Assembly (NCBI GenBank): GCA_012656075.1
Contig: JAAKBF010000056.1
Span: forward strand, 1 to 64,000
DNA: 64,000 bases
Direction: 5' to 3'
DNA from: Phytophthora hibernalis
Lineage: Eukaryota; Oomycota; Peronosporomycetes; Peronosporales; Peronosporaceae
Shown here: in pieces, positions 32,981 through 44,200 of the stretch
How positions within the stretch are numbered: the first letter of the stretch is position 1
Layout: every line of letters starts with the position of its first letter
Made by a program: the position numbers and the translations under genes
Notes under the pieces: generated by a model
Told to the model about the DNA's origin: nothing
Databases searched by the model: none
The model's input: the letters and a program-made list of their open reading frames with translations, nothing else

Positions 32981-33171
32981 GAGTAGCACCGCGGAGTTTG
33001 CATAATACGTTGAGATCCCGTATTTCTACAATATTATGTGTCCATTTGATTTAAAAAGAGGAATGTATTACAAAAACTTAAGACATGCTCGCACTGTAGA
33101 CTTTCGCAAGGGTAATGCTACCCGAACTAAGCACTCATCACATTCACATCTAGTGATTGCTGTGCGCTGGG
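32981..33171. other. Short intergenic
   Basis: No feature recognised. Confidence 0.3.
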
Positions 33172-35124
33172 TTAGTCGTAACTGAGCGCCGGTCCATTAG
33201 AGCGTGGGCGACCGGTGTTATCAATGACAACCACGCTCGTCCGTTTACGCTTGCGCCGTGAAACGAGGATGTGTCTACCACTACTGACGACGTTCGCAGT
33301 ACATCGTAGCGCAAATAGCACGTGAATGCACGAACCAAATACGAACCAATTATTGCACGGACACCACTGCCGCTCTACATCGACCGACCAACCTCCCCAC
33401 GGCTGCCTTTCAACCTCCATTCGGGTAAGTTTGCCCCCATTTGAGCTGATACGCCGATTCCTTCTTCGCTGCGTTTGTTAGGGTCCACTATGACTCGAGG
33501 AGCGCGCAACGATATCACTAGAAGGATCGATTGAGATCCAGTAATCGCACCGTCGACTGTTTAACCTCCCGCCAACCCAATCAATATAGCACGCTTCAGC
33601 TCCGACACACGTCGCGCGAGGGTTGCAGTGGGGACCACGCCGAATTCAAAAGGTCGAACGCTACTCGATTGGTCCTGGCAGCAGGCACTTAACTAGAGCC
33701 CATCTTTAAGCGCCGGCGTAGTGTGTAGTCACGCTTTAGTACAGCGTTGAAAGTCTCGGCCGGGTTGTCAGTTGTAGCAAACCCAGGCACGCCTGTCAGC
33801 TTGTAAAGTTGCCCGTCAGCCACTGTGCGCACATGTACTTAGCGAAGGGGAGCGCGCCGAGCTCTCGAACCCAACGCTGCAGAATAGTGTTCCGCATGCG
33901 CAAAAACTCCGAATGCGTTCTAGCAAAGTGTAGGTCATAGATATCCCGTACGATACTGGCTTGTATGCTCGAGGAAAATAACTTTATGTGCTCTTGAACC
34001 TTCTTCATTACGTGGAAGAAATACATCAAAATCGTAGCCGGGGTTGTCTCCAAATACTGCTGCTAGAGCATTGCACTGCGCTTTGTTTCCGTCAGCCATT
34101 GCGTATTGCACAATCAAATGTTTCTGCGTGACCTAGTAGAAGAGCCGCCGCAGTGCCAGTAGAACAGCCTGGAATACCGGTTGCGTCTCTTGAGAGATAA
34201 TAAAGAGAGCTACCAAATGGAATCTGCGCGAACGGTCCGACAAACCAACGACTATGACAGGGTAATCGCACTGGTTCATTTTGTAGGTCGCACCCAGGTG
34301 CAAAATAAAGCTGTCCGTAGGAACTAGCAACCTTAGCATCAATGCCTTCGTCGACAGGCCAACAATGAATGGTTTCTCGTCGGAGCCATTGCCTACTACC
34401 GGCTTGCCAGCGTTATCCATCTGCCATCCGAACGTGAAGGGTTGAGTCATCAACTCAGACCCGTTGAATGCATGTTCATGAATCCATGCCCTTAGTTCAT
34501 CAACACGATCGTGGTTCTCCATCTTAGCCCACCCGTAATGGTTTACAACATTCTGTACAGTCTTCAACGACGGAAGCTCATCTAAAGGAGTGGTAAACTT
34601 GCGAGACATGGCATGGCAGGTCCTCATCGACCGCAAGTGATTCTCCACGAGCTCACGTCAGAGCGCCTTCTGCGTCGTGGTCAGCTTTTGCGTCTTGGGG
34701 ACGACGCTAGAGTGTTGTGCTCGCCGTATTCGAAGATCGACGCGTGTTCTGACTCCAGACACGTGACGATCTTCCCTCTCCAGGTGCACTTGATGCCACT
34801 TGCCTCGCCGCACGCTTCGGAGCTGCACACAAGAAGGCGGTAGCGCATCTTGTGTTCAGCTTCTGGGCATAGCGTGCACGCCATTGTTTGACTCTTGTCG
34901 ATGTCGAACGACTTGAGAGACCCCACAACCTCTTCAGTCTCGGCGGCGTCGACGTCGACAGCTTTCTTGCGCCAGATCACACGCCTCGGCGTGATCGCTC
35001 CGCTGGACGTGAATTCGGGGAATGGTGTGGCTCCCATCAACACTGCTGTGGACCACTTAACTTGGGATCGAGTGCTGGTTGGCCAGCTTCCCCTAACCGC
35101 GCCCCGCTTGCGCGCTTCTCGCAA
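33172..35124 (-). pseudogene. Second MULE transposase with SWIM finger, decayed
   Basis: From 35124 leftward: a zinc-finger-like block CTLCPEAEH...CSSEACGEAS...SEHASIFEYGEHNT, then PSLKTVQNVVNHYGW and the catalytic region FILHLGATYKMNQCDYPVIVVGL. The usual HMDAT/HLDAT Asp is replaced by Gly. Then YAMADGNKAQCNAL (second Asp retained), YFFHVMKKVQEH, and at about 33380-33290 a SWIM-type motif WCPCNNWFVFGSCIHVL. The pieces occupy several frames. It is related to, but clearly distinct from, the + strand MULE at 13.6 kb. Confidence 0.65.
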
Positions 35125-36319
35125 CGCGTGTAAACTAAACTATCTATTGTGCTGGCACACCACTCTGTGGTGCTGACCAGTTTTGTGGTGCTGACGCAGA
35201 CTCACTGTGCCATGGCTGTACTGTTGTGTGTCAGTAATGCGTTCTCAGATCGAGTTAGAGAGTACCAAAAAAGGCCCAAACGAAATTTAAATCCGATTGA
35301 AGAATATTTCGAGTATATTTTAGGTAAATAAATAAAAAAAAACGCTCCACACGTGTGTATTATAGTGCAATCGGTATTCAAGCTAGTGACAAGGCCGTGC
35401 GCTAGCGCCGGGTGAGCTCTGAAATTCGAATGAAATGGTGGTGAGCTGCTTTGATTAAACGCGTATTGGCATCATGTTGCTACAGGTTAAGGATTTCACC
35501 GCGTTTCCGGAGGAAGAAGCCTCGCACGCTTGGAGGCCGCCCACCGGTACATGTCAAATGTTGTAAAAAATAAAGAATGAGTTTTAAAATCGTGGTGGTC
35601 CAGCGTTGGAAGGGAGCGGTGCGTTGAATTTAGGTTTCATCGTGGAAGATACTCAGGTTGATACACAGGCCACTTTAAAAGAGGAAATTGGACCAAATTC
35701 CCACACCTTACCTTCAATAACCCCTCTAACCCCGCGATTAAGGGCAAAAGTTACCCTGTATAATACAGGATAACCAGATATCTTGGGCTTACTATTTGCG
35801 GAGTTTTTCATTCTCACAATCCTGTATCGTTGTCTATCTTGTGCAGTACAGGATAAGCTCATGAGAGGTCACGCTCATATACTGTATTTATCGATTGGGG
35901 AGATGGGGTTGTAAACAAAAATATGAAAAATCAACAAATACATTCATTGTAACAATCACTCCGTCGTGTGAAAAGTGAATGACATTGCAGTTGGTAAGCT
36001 CCGCTGCTGGAATTCGAAGCGAGTTGTCTAAACAAATAGAAAACCATTGTTCGTGGTAGATACAGGATTTTCAATGATCGCGAGTTCGTGGGGGTAAGTA
36101 GACCTTTATTTCATCTCATTCTCGGGGCGTGGAGTGGTGAGCCGAATAATCCCGCCAGAGCGCACCCGTGCAACATTCATGGATATACTTATCCATCAGC
36201 GAGTTGATTGCCGAGACTCTCGCCCGCACATCATCTTCGCCAGATACCTGGCTCCTTCTGCCGTCAGTAGGGGTACCGTTCGAACGCGTTCGAGAGCCAC
36301 CTCCCCATGATCTTAATCA
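35125..36319. other. Intergenic with a hAT-like terminus at 35666
   Basis: CAGGCCACTTTAAAAGAG at 35666-35683 equals the left end of the MITE at 56069, and similarity continues to ccacaccttacc. No partner end was found. Palindromic words cctgtataatacagg (about 35756-35770) follow. No ORF. Confidence 0.4.
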
Positions 36320-36979
36320 CTAGACGATCCGCTCCAGAATCAGCAGCTCCGTTGCACCCCAATTCGTATTGAGTGTGTCGAGTATAATCTTGGGGGCCAA
36401 ATGGGCAACCTCCGCTGCACGTTTAAGGATAATTGCCACTTCCGCTGCAGTGATTCCACTGCCTGCTTCGGTTGATAATGCTGGTTGGTCCGGCCGGGAA
36501 CGGTAGTACCGTGAGCCCTTTAAAAGCCAACGGGCCGCTTTCACAGGGCACAGCTCGCTATCTCCCGAACGATAGTGATAGCGTACTTTCTCCCGACCAA
36601 ATTGATTGTTCTTGGCGCCTAGTAGACGAATGCCCACAACGTCTGCGTGGCGTGGTCGAACTTGCTTTCCCTTATCTTGAAAAATGAGATCACCCAGCCG
36701 TAGCGCATACCGATGGTGCTTTGAACCGATAAATAGATACTCGGACCGCCGTAAAAGAGAGAAGAACGCAATCAACAATCCACCCCAGATAAGTTGCCCT
36801 CGGGGTTGCCGTACGTCGATCACCTGAAGAACCGTACGGATGACCCTGGGAGTGACTGGTTGTTGTTTGACGACCGGGTTGGTAAATCGGCGAATCCCGC
36901 GCAGCAAAATAGCGTGTCCAGTATTCACACCAGGATCGTAACCTGCCGCGTGCTTGTGAAACCATCTAACTGAGCACAA
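36320..36979 (-). pseudogene. DIRS tyrosine recombinase
   Basis: GGLLIAFFSLLRRSEYLFI contains the first catalytic Arg region (LLRRSEY), and RLGDLIF, GAKNNQFGREKVRYHY and LCPVKAARWLL fit DIRS recombinases. At the C-terminus, where HSLRxGGAT is expected, the text is TLNTNWGATELL, so the catalytic His and Arg are gone. It should be inactive. It would have integrated circular cDNA without a target duplication. Confidence 0.68.
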
Positions 36980-37168
36980 CTTAGTGCAGATTGTTGATTA
37001 TGTATTGCCGATTATTGCTCGATTCATGCCGAACCTCCACAAAAACAGCAAATGAGCCTAACTGGGCAGCGTTCTTGTCGATCTTGTCATGAGACATCCA
37101 CGGGCTCTAGCCCATGCACTTTTCCAATTGGTTCCAGGCTCGACGATAGTGCACACGAGAGGTATCTG

Positions 37169-37825
37169 CTAAAGCTCCAGCTCGGAGCATTGCTCCCAGA
37201 GCTTCGAGAGTTTCCTTGAGTTGGCGGGGATCGTGACCTGCGTCCAGGAACAACACAAGTTAGCAAATGTTGCAGCTTGATCTGCGGACTGCCACACCCT
37301 GCTTCCAGCATCTGCCATCGTATTGTCTTCTCCAGGAACGTGGATTGCCGATGAATAAAAAATGTGACGCACTTCGAGCAGCGCAACAATTCGAATTCGT
37401 AGCAGCATTAGAGCGAAAGGATTTCGACTGCAGCGCCGATTAGCCCAAGCCACGGCGGAAGAGTTATCAATCTGGAATTGAATGTGCGTTGGGTCGTTCG
37501 CGCTGAATTTATTCCAACGGGAAGACCACACCACAGAGGCGAACACAGCACTCATGAGTTCCCGTATATTTATGCTGAACTCTTCAGACACAGCCGCGTT
37601 GAACCTTGCAATTTGCTGGCACTCTTCGTCATCAAATTCCACCTGCAGATATTCTTTGAAGGCTGACCATAGTGCACAGAGACCACGATCACTACAATCC
37701 ATAAGAATAATATAGTCGGGAGCGAGTGCATCGATGAATCGGGTGAGCGGCACTGAATTCAAACGCCCAATCCGCAGGATGGCAGCGAACCATCGTAAAT
37801 CTTCTCGAACCTCATCAGCGACCAC
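37169..37825 (-). CDS. DIRS RNase H domain
   Basis: LRWFAAILRIGRLNSVPL, then IILMDCSDRGLCALW (first Asp), INIRELMSAVFASVVW (Glu), FQIDNSSAVAWANRR (Asp) and HVPGEDNTMADAGSR (final Asp). These are the four acidic positions of a DIRS-type RNase H following an RT. It continues the polyprotein from the RT at 37919-38378. Confidence 0.7.
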   Translation of the reverse strand: MVADEVREDLRWFAAILRIGRLNSVPLTRFIDALAPDYIILMDCSDRGLCALWSAFKEYLQVEFDDEECQQIARFNAAVSEEFSINIRELMSAVFASVVWSSRWNKFSANDPTHIQFQIDNSSAVAWANRRCSRNPFALMLLRIRIVALLEVRHIFYSSAIHVPGEDNTMADAGSRVWQSADQAATFANLCCSWTQVTIPANSRKLSKLWEQCSELEL

Positions 37826-37918
37826 TGCATCATGGAACCGACTTGTTCGTCGTGCTAAAGCGCTATCTGCTGGAAGAACGGAGCAGCAGCCCGAACACAG
37901 GTAGCCACATGCCGAAGG

Positions 37919-38378
37919 CTACCGAGAAGTTGGTTTAATTGTTCTCTGGAAGCCGAAGAAGCCCTTTGCAACCCGGTTACTCGCAGCAAAGCCTTTGAAA
38001 TCTTTTCTTCGGGGCATCGAGAGTGTTAGAGACTGCAGATTCCACTGAAGTCCCAGTGTTTTACCCTCAGTGAACCACGGCGAGAATTTTTCTTCATTGC
38101 ACGCGTGTGGTCCAAGAATACCAACCATAGCTGAGCGTAGTGATGTACTGGCTTCAGCTAGCCGCGAGCCGATGTCCGGTTCGTTACAGATGTGTTCATC
38201 ACACCACACCTTGCCATCCGAATTCTCTGATCCTCAAAAGGTTGCCCGGACCACTGCGGATGGGTATTTGAGTGGAGATGAACAATTGCGCCTCCTGCAA
38301 CCCAGTAATGCCGTGGCGAATCCGTCCAACCGAATGGGTAGCACAGGTCTATCACCAGAATTCCCAATTCACGAATGA
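37919..38378 (-). pseudogene. DIRS reverse transcriptase, C-terminal part
   Basis: YPFGWTDSPRHYWVAGGAIV, then in another frame the text MWCDEHICNEPDIGSRLAEA (at the place of the family's YxDDH box, with the first Asp apparently lost), LGPHACNEEKFSPW, LGLQWNLQSLTLSMPRRK. Two frames are needed. It is separated from the N-terminal RT half (39350-39636) by an inserted LINE fragment. Confidence 0.6.
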
Positions 38379-38380
38379 CT

Positions 38381-39356
38381 TTTATTTATTTATTTGCTTA
38401 TTATAAGAATTATTGTGTTACTGGCTGAACGCCGAACTCTAATAACCATTCGTGACTGGCTATTCCTTCCTGTCACGTACATCACCTCCCTCTTCTACAT
38501 ATATCCTCATCGCTGTCATCTCAGGTGCCAATGGCCATGCCACTGATTTGTCGCCTCGTCTTCTCATACCAGTACTGCCCTGTGTGTTCCCACCAGTGCG
38601 ATACATCATTTCCTTGCGTCTCAGTCGCTCCCGGATACAATTCATGGGTTTCACCTCCTTGCGCAGCCTCGACCGTCACTCTGCGCTCTCTGTTCATAGC
38701 GAAATTTGCTGCCCAATCTGCCGTTTTGTTGTGTGATCGATACTGATGGCTCCACGTCGCCACTCTGCAACCTTCGAGTGACCCTGTACCAGTGTTTCAT
38801 CTTTTTTGCCTTGGGTAGCCGTTTGTCCTTCATCCAGTTGATGATTAGTTTACTGTTCCCAACTACGTGTAGCCCCTTCCAATTCCTCTGTACAGCTTTT
38901 GCTAACAAGCGCTGTAATCCGACAAATTCTGCCAAGTTGTTCGTCGTCGCTTTGCAGCCCAACGCTGTCGCTGCGACCCATTCCAGCTCGCCCACAGGCT
39001 GATTTGCGCCATCGACTCTGTCGCCCATGACTATTACAGCACTGCCGCTGCCTCCAGGTCTAGAGTTTCCCTGGACCCCCATCAAAGAATCCCACGCGAA
39101 TGGTAGTATCCCCTGCGTAAGTGACACCGGTCATTGTCCTTCCTGTCCATACTTGCAGTAAGAAGCTCACCGCCGCGATCTTGGGTGCAGATTTCGCCGT
39201 CAGAGGATATAGTCCCCATTTGTATCGCCATCCCACTTCCAATATTCCTTTGGCAAGCCCCTCCTTGGCTTCCGTCAACGTAATCTGCTGCGAATTTGTT
39301 GCATACACCCGGTTCACATTCCACCTCCATATCGAGGTGATCGCCAACGCACAGTG
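38381..39356 (-). mobile_element. 5'-truncated LINE 3' end with RNase H, inserted in the DIRS RT
   Basis: The segment is bounded by a 15-bp direct repeat aattcacgaatgact (38366-38380 and 39357-39371). On the - strand it ends with an A-rich tail (aataaataaataaa) directly against the repeat, the signature of target-primed reverse transcription. It encodes, in broken frames, RVGFFDGG, RPGGSGSAVIV, TTNNLAEFVGLQRLLAKAV, LHVVGNSKLIINW and QYRSHNKTADWAANFAMN, an RNase H of non-LTR retrotransposons. Confidence 0.8.
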
Positions 39357-39636
39357 AATTCACGAATGACTCGTGCAAATCGGCCTGCAGCCTCTGCAGC
39401 GAGGGTATGTTCTGGAAAGCCCCTGTTACGTCGCCTGTAGACATTCGAGCAGAACCAGGTTTACCTTCTTCGACTTGCAGAACACGGCGTGCAAGCATCG
39501 CGGTGCCATCGTATTTAACATCTATTTCGCAACTTTCATGAGCTTGATCATTGACGGAAGTACCGGTTGGGTAAGATAGGTCATGTATCACCCGTGCATC
39601 GACCGTCATGTCTCGTCGCCTTTGGGATCGCTCCAA
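39350..39636 (-). pseudogene. DIRS reverse transcriptase, N-terminal part
   Basis: ARVIHDLSYPTGTSVNDQ, then RMSTGDVTGAFQNIPSLQRL, carrying the first catalytic Asp block of a DIRS RT (GDVxGAF). It is cut at the LINE insertion near 39371; the remaining RT resumes at 38378. Confidence 0.62.
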
Positions 39637-40299
39637 ATGGACTGAATGTGATTCCTTCGAGTTTGTCGAGTAGGCTTATATCCAAGATGAGATAGCGGTC
39701 TTCATTTTGGCCCTTTCGAAGGCTCGTACGGCGGACCCGTGGTTCAGCGGGGGCTTCGTCTGTAAAGGAACGGTGCCTTCCACATCGGACTGACTACGTG
39801 AGTCACAATTTCACGCCACTCGTTCTTGTATCGATAAGATTGTCAACTTGCAAGATGATCAGGGACACTGAGAGCCTTGTCCGGGCGCGTATTATGGCTT
39901 GACTCGCCTCGGACCAGCCGAATGAACTCGGGAAGACGCATATTCTCTCGTCGAATAAGCTCGCTGAACGCGAACTGCTTCGCTCGATCAATCTGGAAGC
40001 GTTGCCTACCGTTCACCGTCCCAAATATCGGGCTCGATCGTGGTGGACTTATACCGCGTTGTGCCATCACCGCATGAACCCCAGCTATAGCTGTAACTTG
40101 GCTCAGTGACAAAAGTGTCTCCCTTACACGAGTCGTTAACGCGTATCCGCATTGCTAACTCTGTAAAAATATTTGCCTTAGTCGATCCGATCGACTGGAC
40201 GCCCTTCCGCAAGTTTTTGACTGAGCTGGCTTGGAGTATCGGTCTTCTTTACTATCTAGTGTCAGCGATTGGGTACCACATTCACTCCCGCCCCGGGAT

Positions 40300-40690
40300 A
40301 TTGGAATGTCGCACCTTTTCTTCGAACAAGAATTGGCTCCATGTTGGGGATTTCCGCCTGCCTGCGATTGGTTAGCAGCGGCACAACTTCCTCACGAGCG
40401 TGAATTGGCTTCACTTCGGCGATTTTCGTCTGTCTTCAATTGGTTCGCAGCGGCACAACTGCCTCCTGTCCGCGAGGTATCTTCACTTCAGTGGCTTCAG
40501 CCGGCCTGCGAAACGTTTGCAGCGGTACAATTTCCTCTCGACCGTGAGTTGACTCCATGTCGGGGACTTTCGCCTGCCTGCGATTCGTTTGCAGCGGCAC
40601 AACTTCCTCATGACCGTGAATTGGCTCCACGTCGGAGACTCTCGCCTGCTTACGAATGGCTCGCAACGGCACAACTTTCGCAGAACCTTG
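40300..40690 (-). repeat. 72-bp (24-residue) tandem repeats in the DIRS gag-like frame
   Basis: The marker gcagcgg recurs at 40375, 40447, 40519, 40591 and (as gcaacgg) 40663, an exact 72-bp period over about five imperfect units. On the - strand they read as repeated VVPLQTNRRQAKVPDMESTH-type units, so the period preserves frame. Confidence 0.88.
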
Positions 40691-40801
40691 CTGTTGGTCA
40701 CTAACTGGTAAACTTGGTCGATTGCGGACAACACGTGCTGTTGGATGAGGGTTTTATGGAGGCCTGAAGGTGAACTCCTCCGAATTCCCTTCATGGCAAC
40801 T

Positions 40802-42179
40802 TCATGCGTTGGTTTCTTCGCTTGCACCAGCTTCGACTGTCACTGATCTACGTAATCCTCCGTACGCTTTCTCGATGAATTTGGTCACAATACTAGGAAG
40901 CTTGGAGGGTGAAAAATGTCCCCGATAGTCGAAGATGCAGGTGTTCCCTTCACCAGGGCACCCCTCGGCCGAAGTATATTTCATGCACAGCTTCTTTCCC
41001 CGGCGAATGGGAAGGGCAGCAACGACCTCGGGTGGCACGGAATCGTTCGCACCTGTTGTTTATCGCGAGCTTTACTGGTCGTGGTCCGTTGACGAGGCTT
41101 ATGGGCTGGAGCGGGCTTCTTTGTCCACGAATTCTTAAGAGCTGCTTCCACTTCCAAACTGGTCACGCATTGAGCCACTCGGGCGTAATACTCGTGACTA
41201 AACTGAAAATGCGACTTGATAACCGCTGCCTCCTCGTAATTCTCACGCGCTAGGCAGGAACGAAAGCACTCGAACCGGTCGTCAATCCACGAGATCAACT
41301 CCGGCACTGCCTCGACTCCCTGCATAGTCTTGATTTTCCTCACTGTGAGCAGAAAACGCCTGCCAGAGTCAACGAGCTCGGCTACCAGTGGCGTGTACAC
41401 TTCCCTGACCAGCTGCGAAAGCACCTCCAACGCAGCCATGATATCAGCAATATCTTTCGTCTTCTGCGGAACAGGCAACTTGATCTTTCTCGAAAAATCT
41501 GTCATGTCGTGGAGGCGTAAATGCTCGCGCTCCGCCTCCACGTCCACTGGTGCAAAATGCAACGCCGAGAGACCTCGGAAACCGAAATCCCAACCATGAA
41601 ATCCACGCGCCACAGCAGGATGTGGCAGTAGATCATTTTCTTCGAACATTGATTGCATAGACTCAATAAACAACTGCGGATCCAATGAAGGGCACTTCTC
41701 CATGCACTGTAGCTTGTTGCTGACTGGGCTTAAATTGTCTTTTAGAATCGGAAGATATCCCAAGTGACAATGTACTGGGGCTTCCTTTTGACAAATTGGC
41801 TTGGCGAAAGGCGAGTACTTGGTCAATGTCTCTTACCAACCCAGGTCGCCCTCCACTCGTCTGCGTAATGCCAATAGGCGGGAGACTCCCGAACCTTGAA
41901 CGAGTCAAGGTGATTCTTCTCGTTTCCGTTTCTCCTTCTCCCGTCGAGGAGCCTCTCCTGCTCCACTTCGATGGGAACGAGGTCGTCTTCAGAGTCGAAA
42001 AGCTGCTCTAATATCTCTGCATCTGCGCTTCTGCTCTTCGGGGGTCGATGATCGTCTGCGTTTGCTGCTGCCGCAGTTGCAATCAGAGATTCGGCAACAC
42101 TGACTCCCTGCGGGGTCCGTTGTCTCCCTTCACGGTAGAAGACGAAGTTCAAAATGTGCTGAATAGTTAGATACACCAC
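40802..42179 (-). pseudogene. DIRS gag-like protein
   Basis: An N-terminal part (42179-41823) reads YLTIQHILNFVFYREGRQRT ... ESPAYWHYADEWRATW. The frame changes near 41825 to a 281-codon frame (SKIKLPVPQKTKDI-like text, AAVIKSHFQFSHEYY) and again near 41000 to VVAALPIRRGKKLCMKYTSA then EGCPGEG...CIFDYRGHF, a CCCH-like finger common in oomycete DIRS gag proteins. The repeats at 40.3-40.7 kb lie downstream. Confidence 0.5.
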
Positions 42180-43016
42180 ACGTGTGTCGTCGACATCGAA
42201 TACAGAACCAATTGGCTCTCGTCAACAACATTCATTGACAGCTTCCGCAGAACCGTTGCCGAGCTACGCCGGGCAGGTTGACCGATTTCATTGAAGTGGT
42301 CATAGGCGGCTATATGCACTGCCCGCATCTCTGCTGGCATGATGTCTGCAATCGAGAAGAAGGAAAAGCTAAAACTGAGCTCAGCTGAGCAGCAAGCCTC
42401 GCTCCTACCTATCCTGAGTAGTCTCATCCGTTTCGAGCGCAGCTTCTCGCGATCAGAAAAGGACAGCTTTCCTCTTTTGGCTGGTGACATCTTTGACCTC
42501 TTGGCCGGAGGAAACCGACCACAACAGTAAGGTCAACGTCTTTGTTATACTGTACAGAACCAAATACGACTTACTCTGTTCTTCAAAGTAGGCTGTCCAT
42601 CCAGTCTTCGCGTGCTGACTCACTTGTTCTTTGCTCATTAGGTCGAACGCTATGCCAACTGATAGATCTACAGCATCTCTGGTTGCTTCATCTTCACTGA
42701 CGGAGCTCTCGCTGGTCGCTTCAACGTCATAATCCTCGTCATCGTCCACGAAGACCTCCTCGTCGTCCCCCGATCCCATTCGATCGTCCCCATGTGGTAT
42801 GTTGACTGCCTCGGCTGTTACCAGCCTCTGACGACCTGCATCCGACACAACGGCTCGACGGGGTGGTCTCGGAGAAGGGGTAGCATCTGTAGCTTTTCTC
42901 GCCGACCTTTTTGAAAGTGTACGAGTCTTTTTTGCTGGGGCTTTCGCGGGAGGATTGGAGCGAAGCTTTGTTGGCGGCTTGGGTTGTGAGCCAGTCCCAG
43001 ATTTGTTTCGATCCTT
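42180..43016 (-). CDS. Uncharacterised acidic/basic protein, spliced
   Basis: Exon 1 (43016-about 42573) starts MLAKDRNKSGTGSQPKPP, a Lys/Pro/Ala-rich basic region, then DDEEVFVDDDEDYDVE and AFDLMSKEQVSQHAKTGWTA. A GTAAGT donor follows. Middle exons carry KMSPAKRGKLSFSDREKLRS-like text and, after a second intron (about 42406-42345), DIMPAEMRAVHIAAYDHFNE. Function unknown. It may be the N-terminal gag exons of the DIRS-like element or a host gene next to it. Confidence 0.4.
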
Positions 43017-43403
43017 GGCCAGCATTCCCACACCTTACCTTTATTAAGAATTACATTTGACATCCGACTATCGGTATGAAAATGACCGAGTTTGTGGGAA
43101 GAGGTGACTTTCGATTGCAGTGGCTAATGCGAAATACAGTTTTGGAAGCAGCGGCGCACCAGCGCTCGGACAGAACCCCTCGACGTGAAGCGTACGGAAA
43201 GTCGAGACAGAGCGTGATCTTGACAATGGGTTGAGGCGCCTCGCGTGACGTCGGAGGGCCGCGGGTGAGTGATGCGATAGACCGTGCCGGTAAGCAGAAG
43301 GTGTGTGGACGTGTGTGTGGCATGGTGGGGCGTGCGAGAAGTGTTTTAGCGTGCGTCGGAACGTGCAAATTTTGTGAGGCGTGTGCGGAGTTGAATGTTT
43401 GGC
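43017..43403. other. Remnant of the hAT-like repeat plus GC-rich leader of the tRNA
   Basis: 43025-43120 resembles 56100-56200 (cacacctt.cct; atgaaaatgacc; gagtttgtggg; agaggtgactttcgattg). 43132-43403 is GC-richer with no ORF I accept; - strand frames here are antisense to the tRNA. Confidence 0.45.
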
Positions 43404-43407
43404 GCCT

Positions 43408-43465
<58 letters not shown>

Positions 43466-43476
43466 GGGTCGCGGCA
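43404..43476 (+). tRNA. tRNA-Phe (anticodon GAA)
   Basis: Cloverleaf of 73 nt: acceptor GCCTCGA with TCGCGGC plus A discriminator (one T-C mismatch at pair 4:69), D arm GCTC...GAGC, anticodon stem TCAGA/TCTGA with loop CTGAAGA (GAA), T arm CCTGG-TTCGATC-CCGGG. A TTTTT polymerase III terminator follows immediately. The mismatch is unusual for an otherwise consensus eukaryotic tRNA-Phe. Confidence 0.93.
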
Positions 43477-44200
43477 TTTTTGCCCGTGTTGCCTCTCTTT
43501 TGCTCGTTTGCAGCGTCTGTCTGCTGCCACACCTAATGCGTAAGGTGACTTCTTGGTTAGTAAAGCACCGAACACGGGTGATGATTCAATTGGCGAAGAA
43601 AAACCGGTTTGCAGTCTATCGAAACAGTGGTGGAAGGATGATACTGTGCAGCTTAAATGCTGTTCCCACTACACTCGGTAATACGGTCCAACGACTGCAA
43701 GGCCATTGTACCCTACTTACACAACAGGTAGCTCAGCTGAGTACCTTAAACTCGGCGCTTTCAGATGACTGTGTGGTGGCCTGACTCCATGCTCCTAGAA
43801 GGATTCACCAGCTACTACTTGATGAACCGTTCGTGGGCAGGGGGACGTACATCGTGAAAGTGTCGGACTCACTAGACTTCATTAACGACCGTGTAACGTT
43901 TGTCATCGATATACTTCGGGATTTACGCAGGAAGAAGTATTAATTTCCGTTGACAGCGCAATAATATGGGGGCATCTAACATTTAGAGTCCAATCCGAGG
44001 CTCGAGGGGACTGCAGAAGCTGTGGTCTGAGAGCTAGCCTGGGTTGATGTGGGTGGGTGCGCGCCGCTTAACTTCTGGTCTCGCACGCTACCAGAAGAAT
44101 TCTAAATGAACGTCCGCTAGTCTCTTACTACCGGTATTCTACTGTACTTGTTGAATAATTCTGGGTTTTCTTGATCCTTTGCTGTCCATCTGGAAAACTC
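43477..44200. other. Intergenic, no gene recognised
   Basis: 43541-43575 resembles 56205-56225 (the same hAT-like repeat). A 129-codon + frame (43395-43784) overlaps the tRNA and is not credible. Confidence 0.35.

Larger units (their letters stand above)
36300..43016. mobile_element. DIRS-like tyrosine-recombinase retroelement, degenerate, - strand
   Basis: Order on the - strand: gag-like protein with a CCCH-type finger (about 42.2-40.3 kb), reverse transcriptase (39636-39350 and 38378-37919), RNase H (37825-37169), tyrosine recombinase (36979-36320). This is the DIRS order. A LINE fragment interrupts the RT. I could not recognise the split direct/inverted terminal repeats, so the outer limits are approximate and 42.4-43.0 kb may be a separate gene. 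Confidence 0.65.

Noticed and set aside
40300..40690. CRISPR-like array
   Set aside because: Units are contiguous 72-bp coding repeats with no unique spacers, in a eukaryotic retroelement.
43051..43575. Two long - strand frames with RDRTRDLQIFSLTLSQLSYRG-type text
   Set aside because: This is the well-known antisense translation of tRNA-Phe, a frequent false protein in databases.
43771..43785. gtggcctg as the right end of the hAT-like repeat begun at 35666 or 43025
   Set aside because: The preceding bases do not match the AATAGAG side of the TIR, and the following 8 bp do not match ttgataca.
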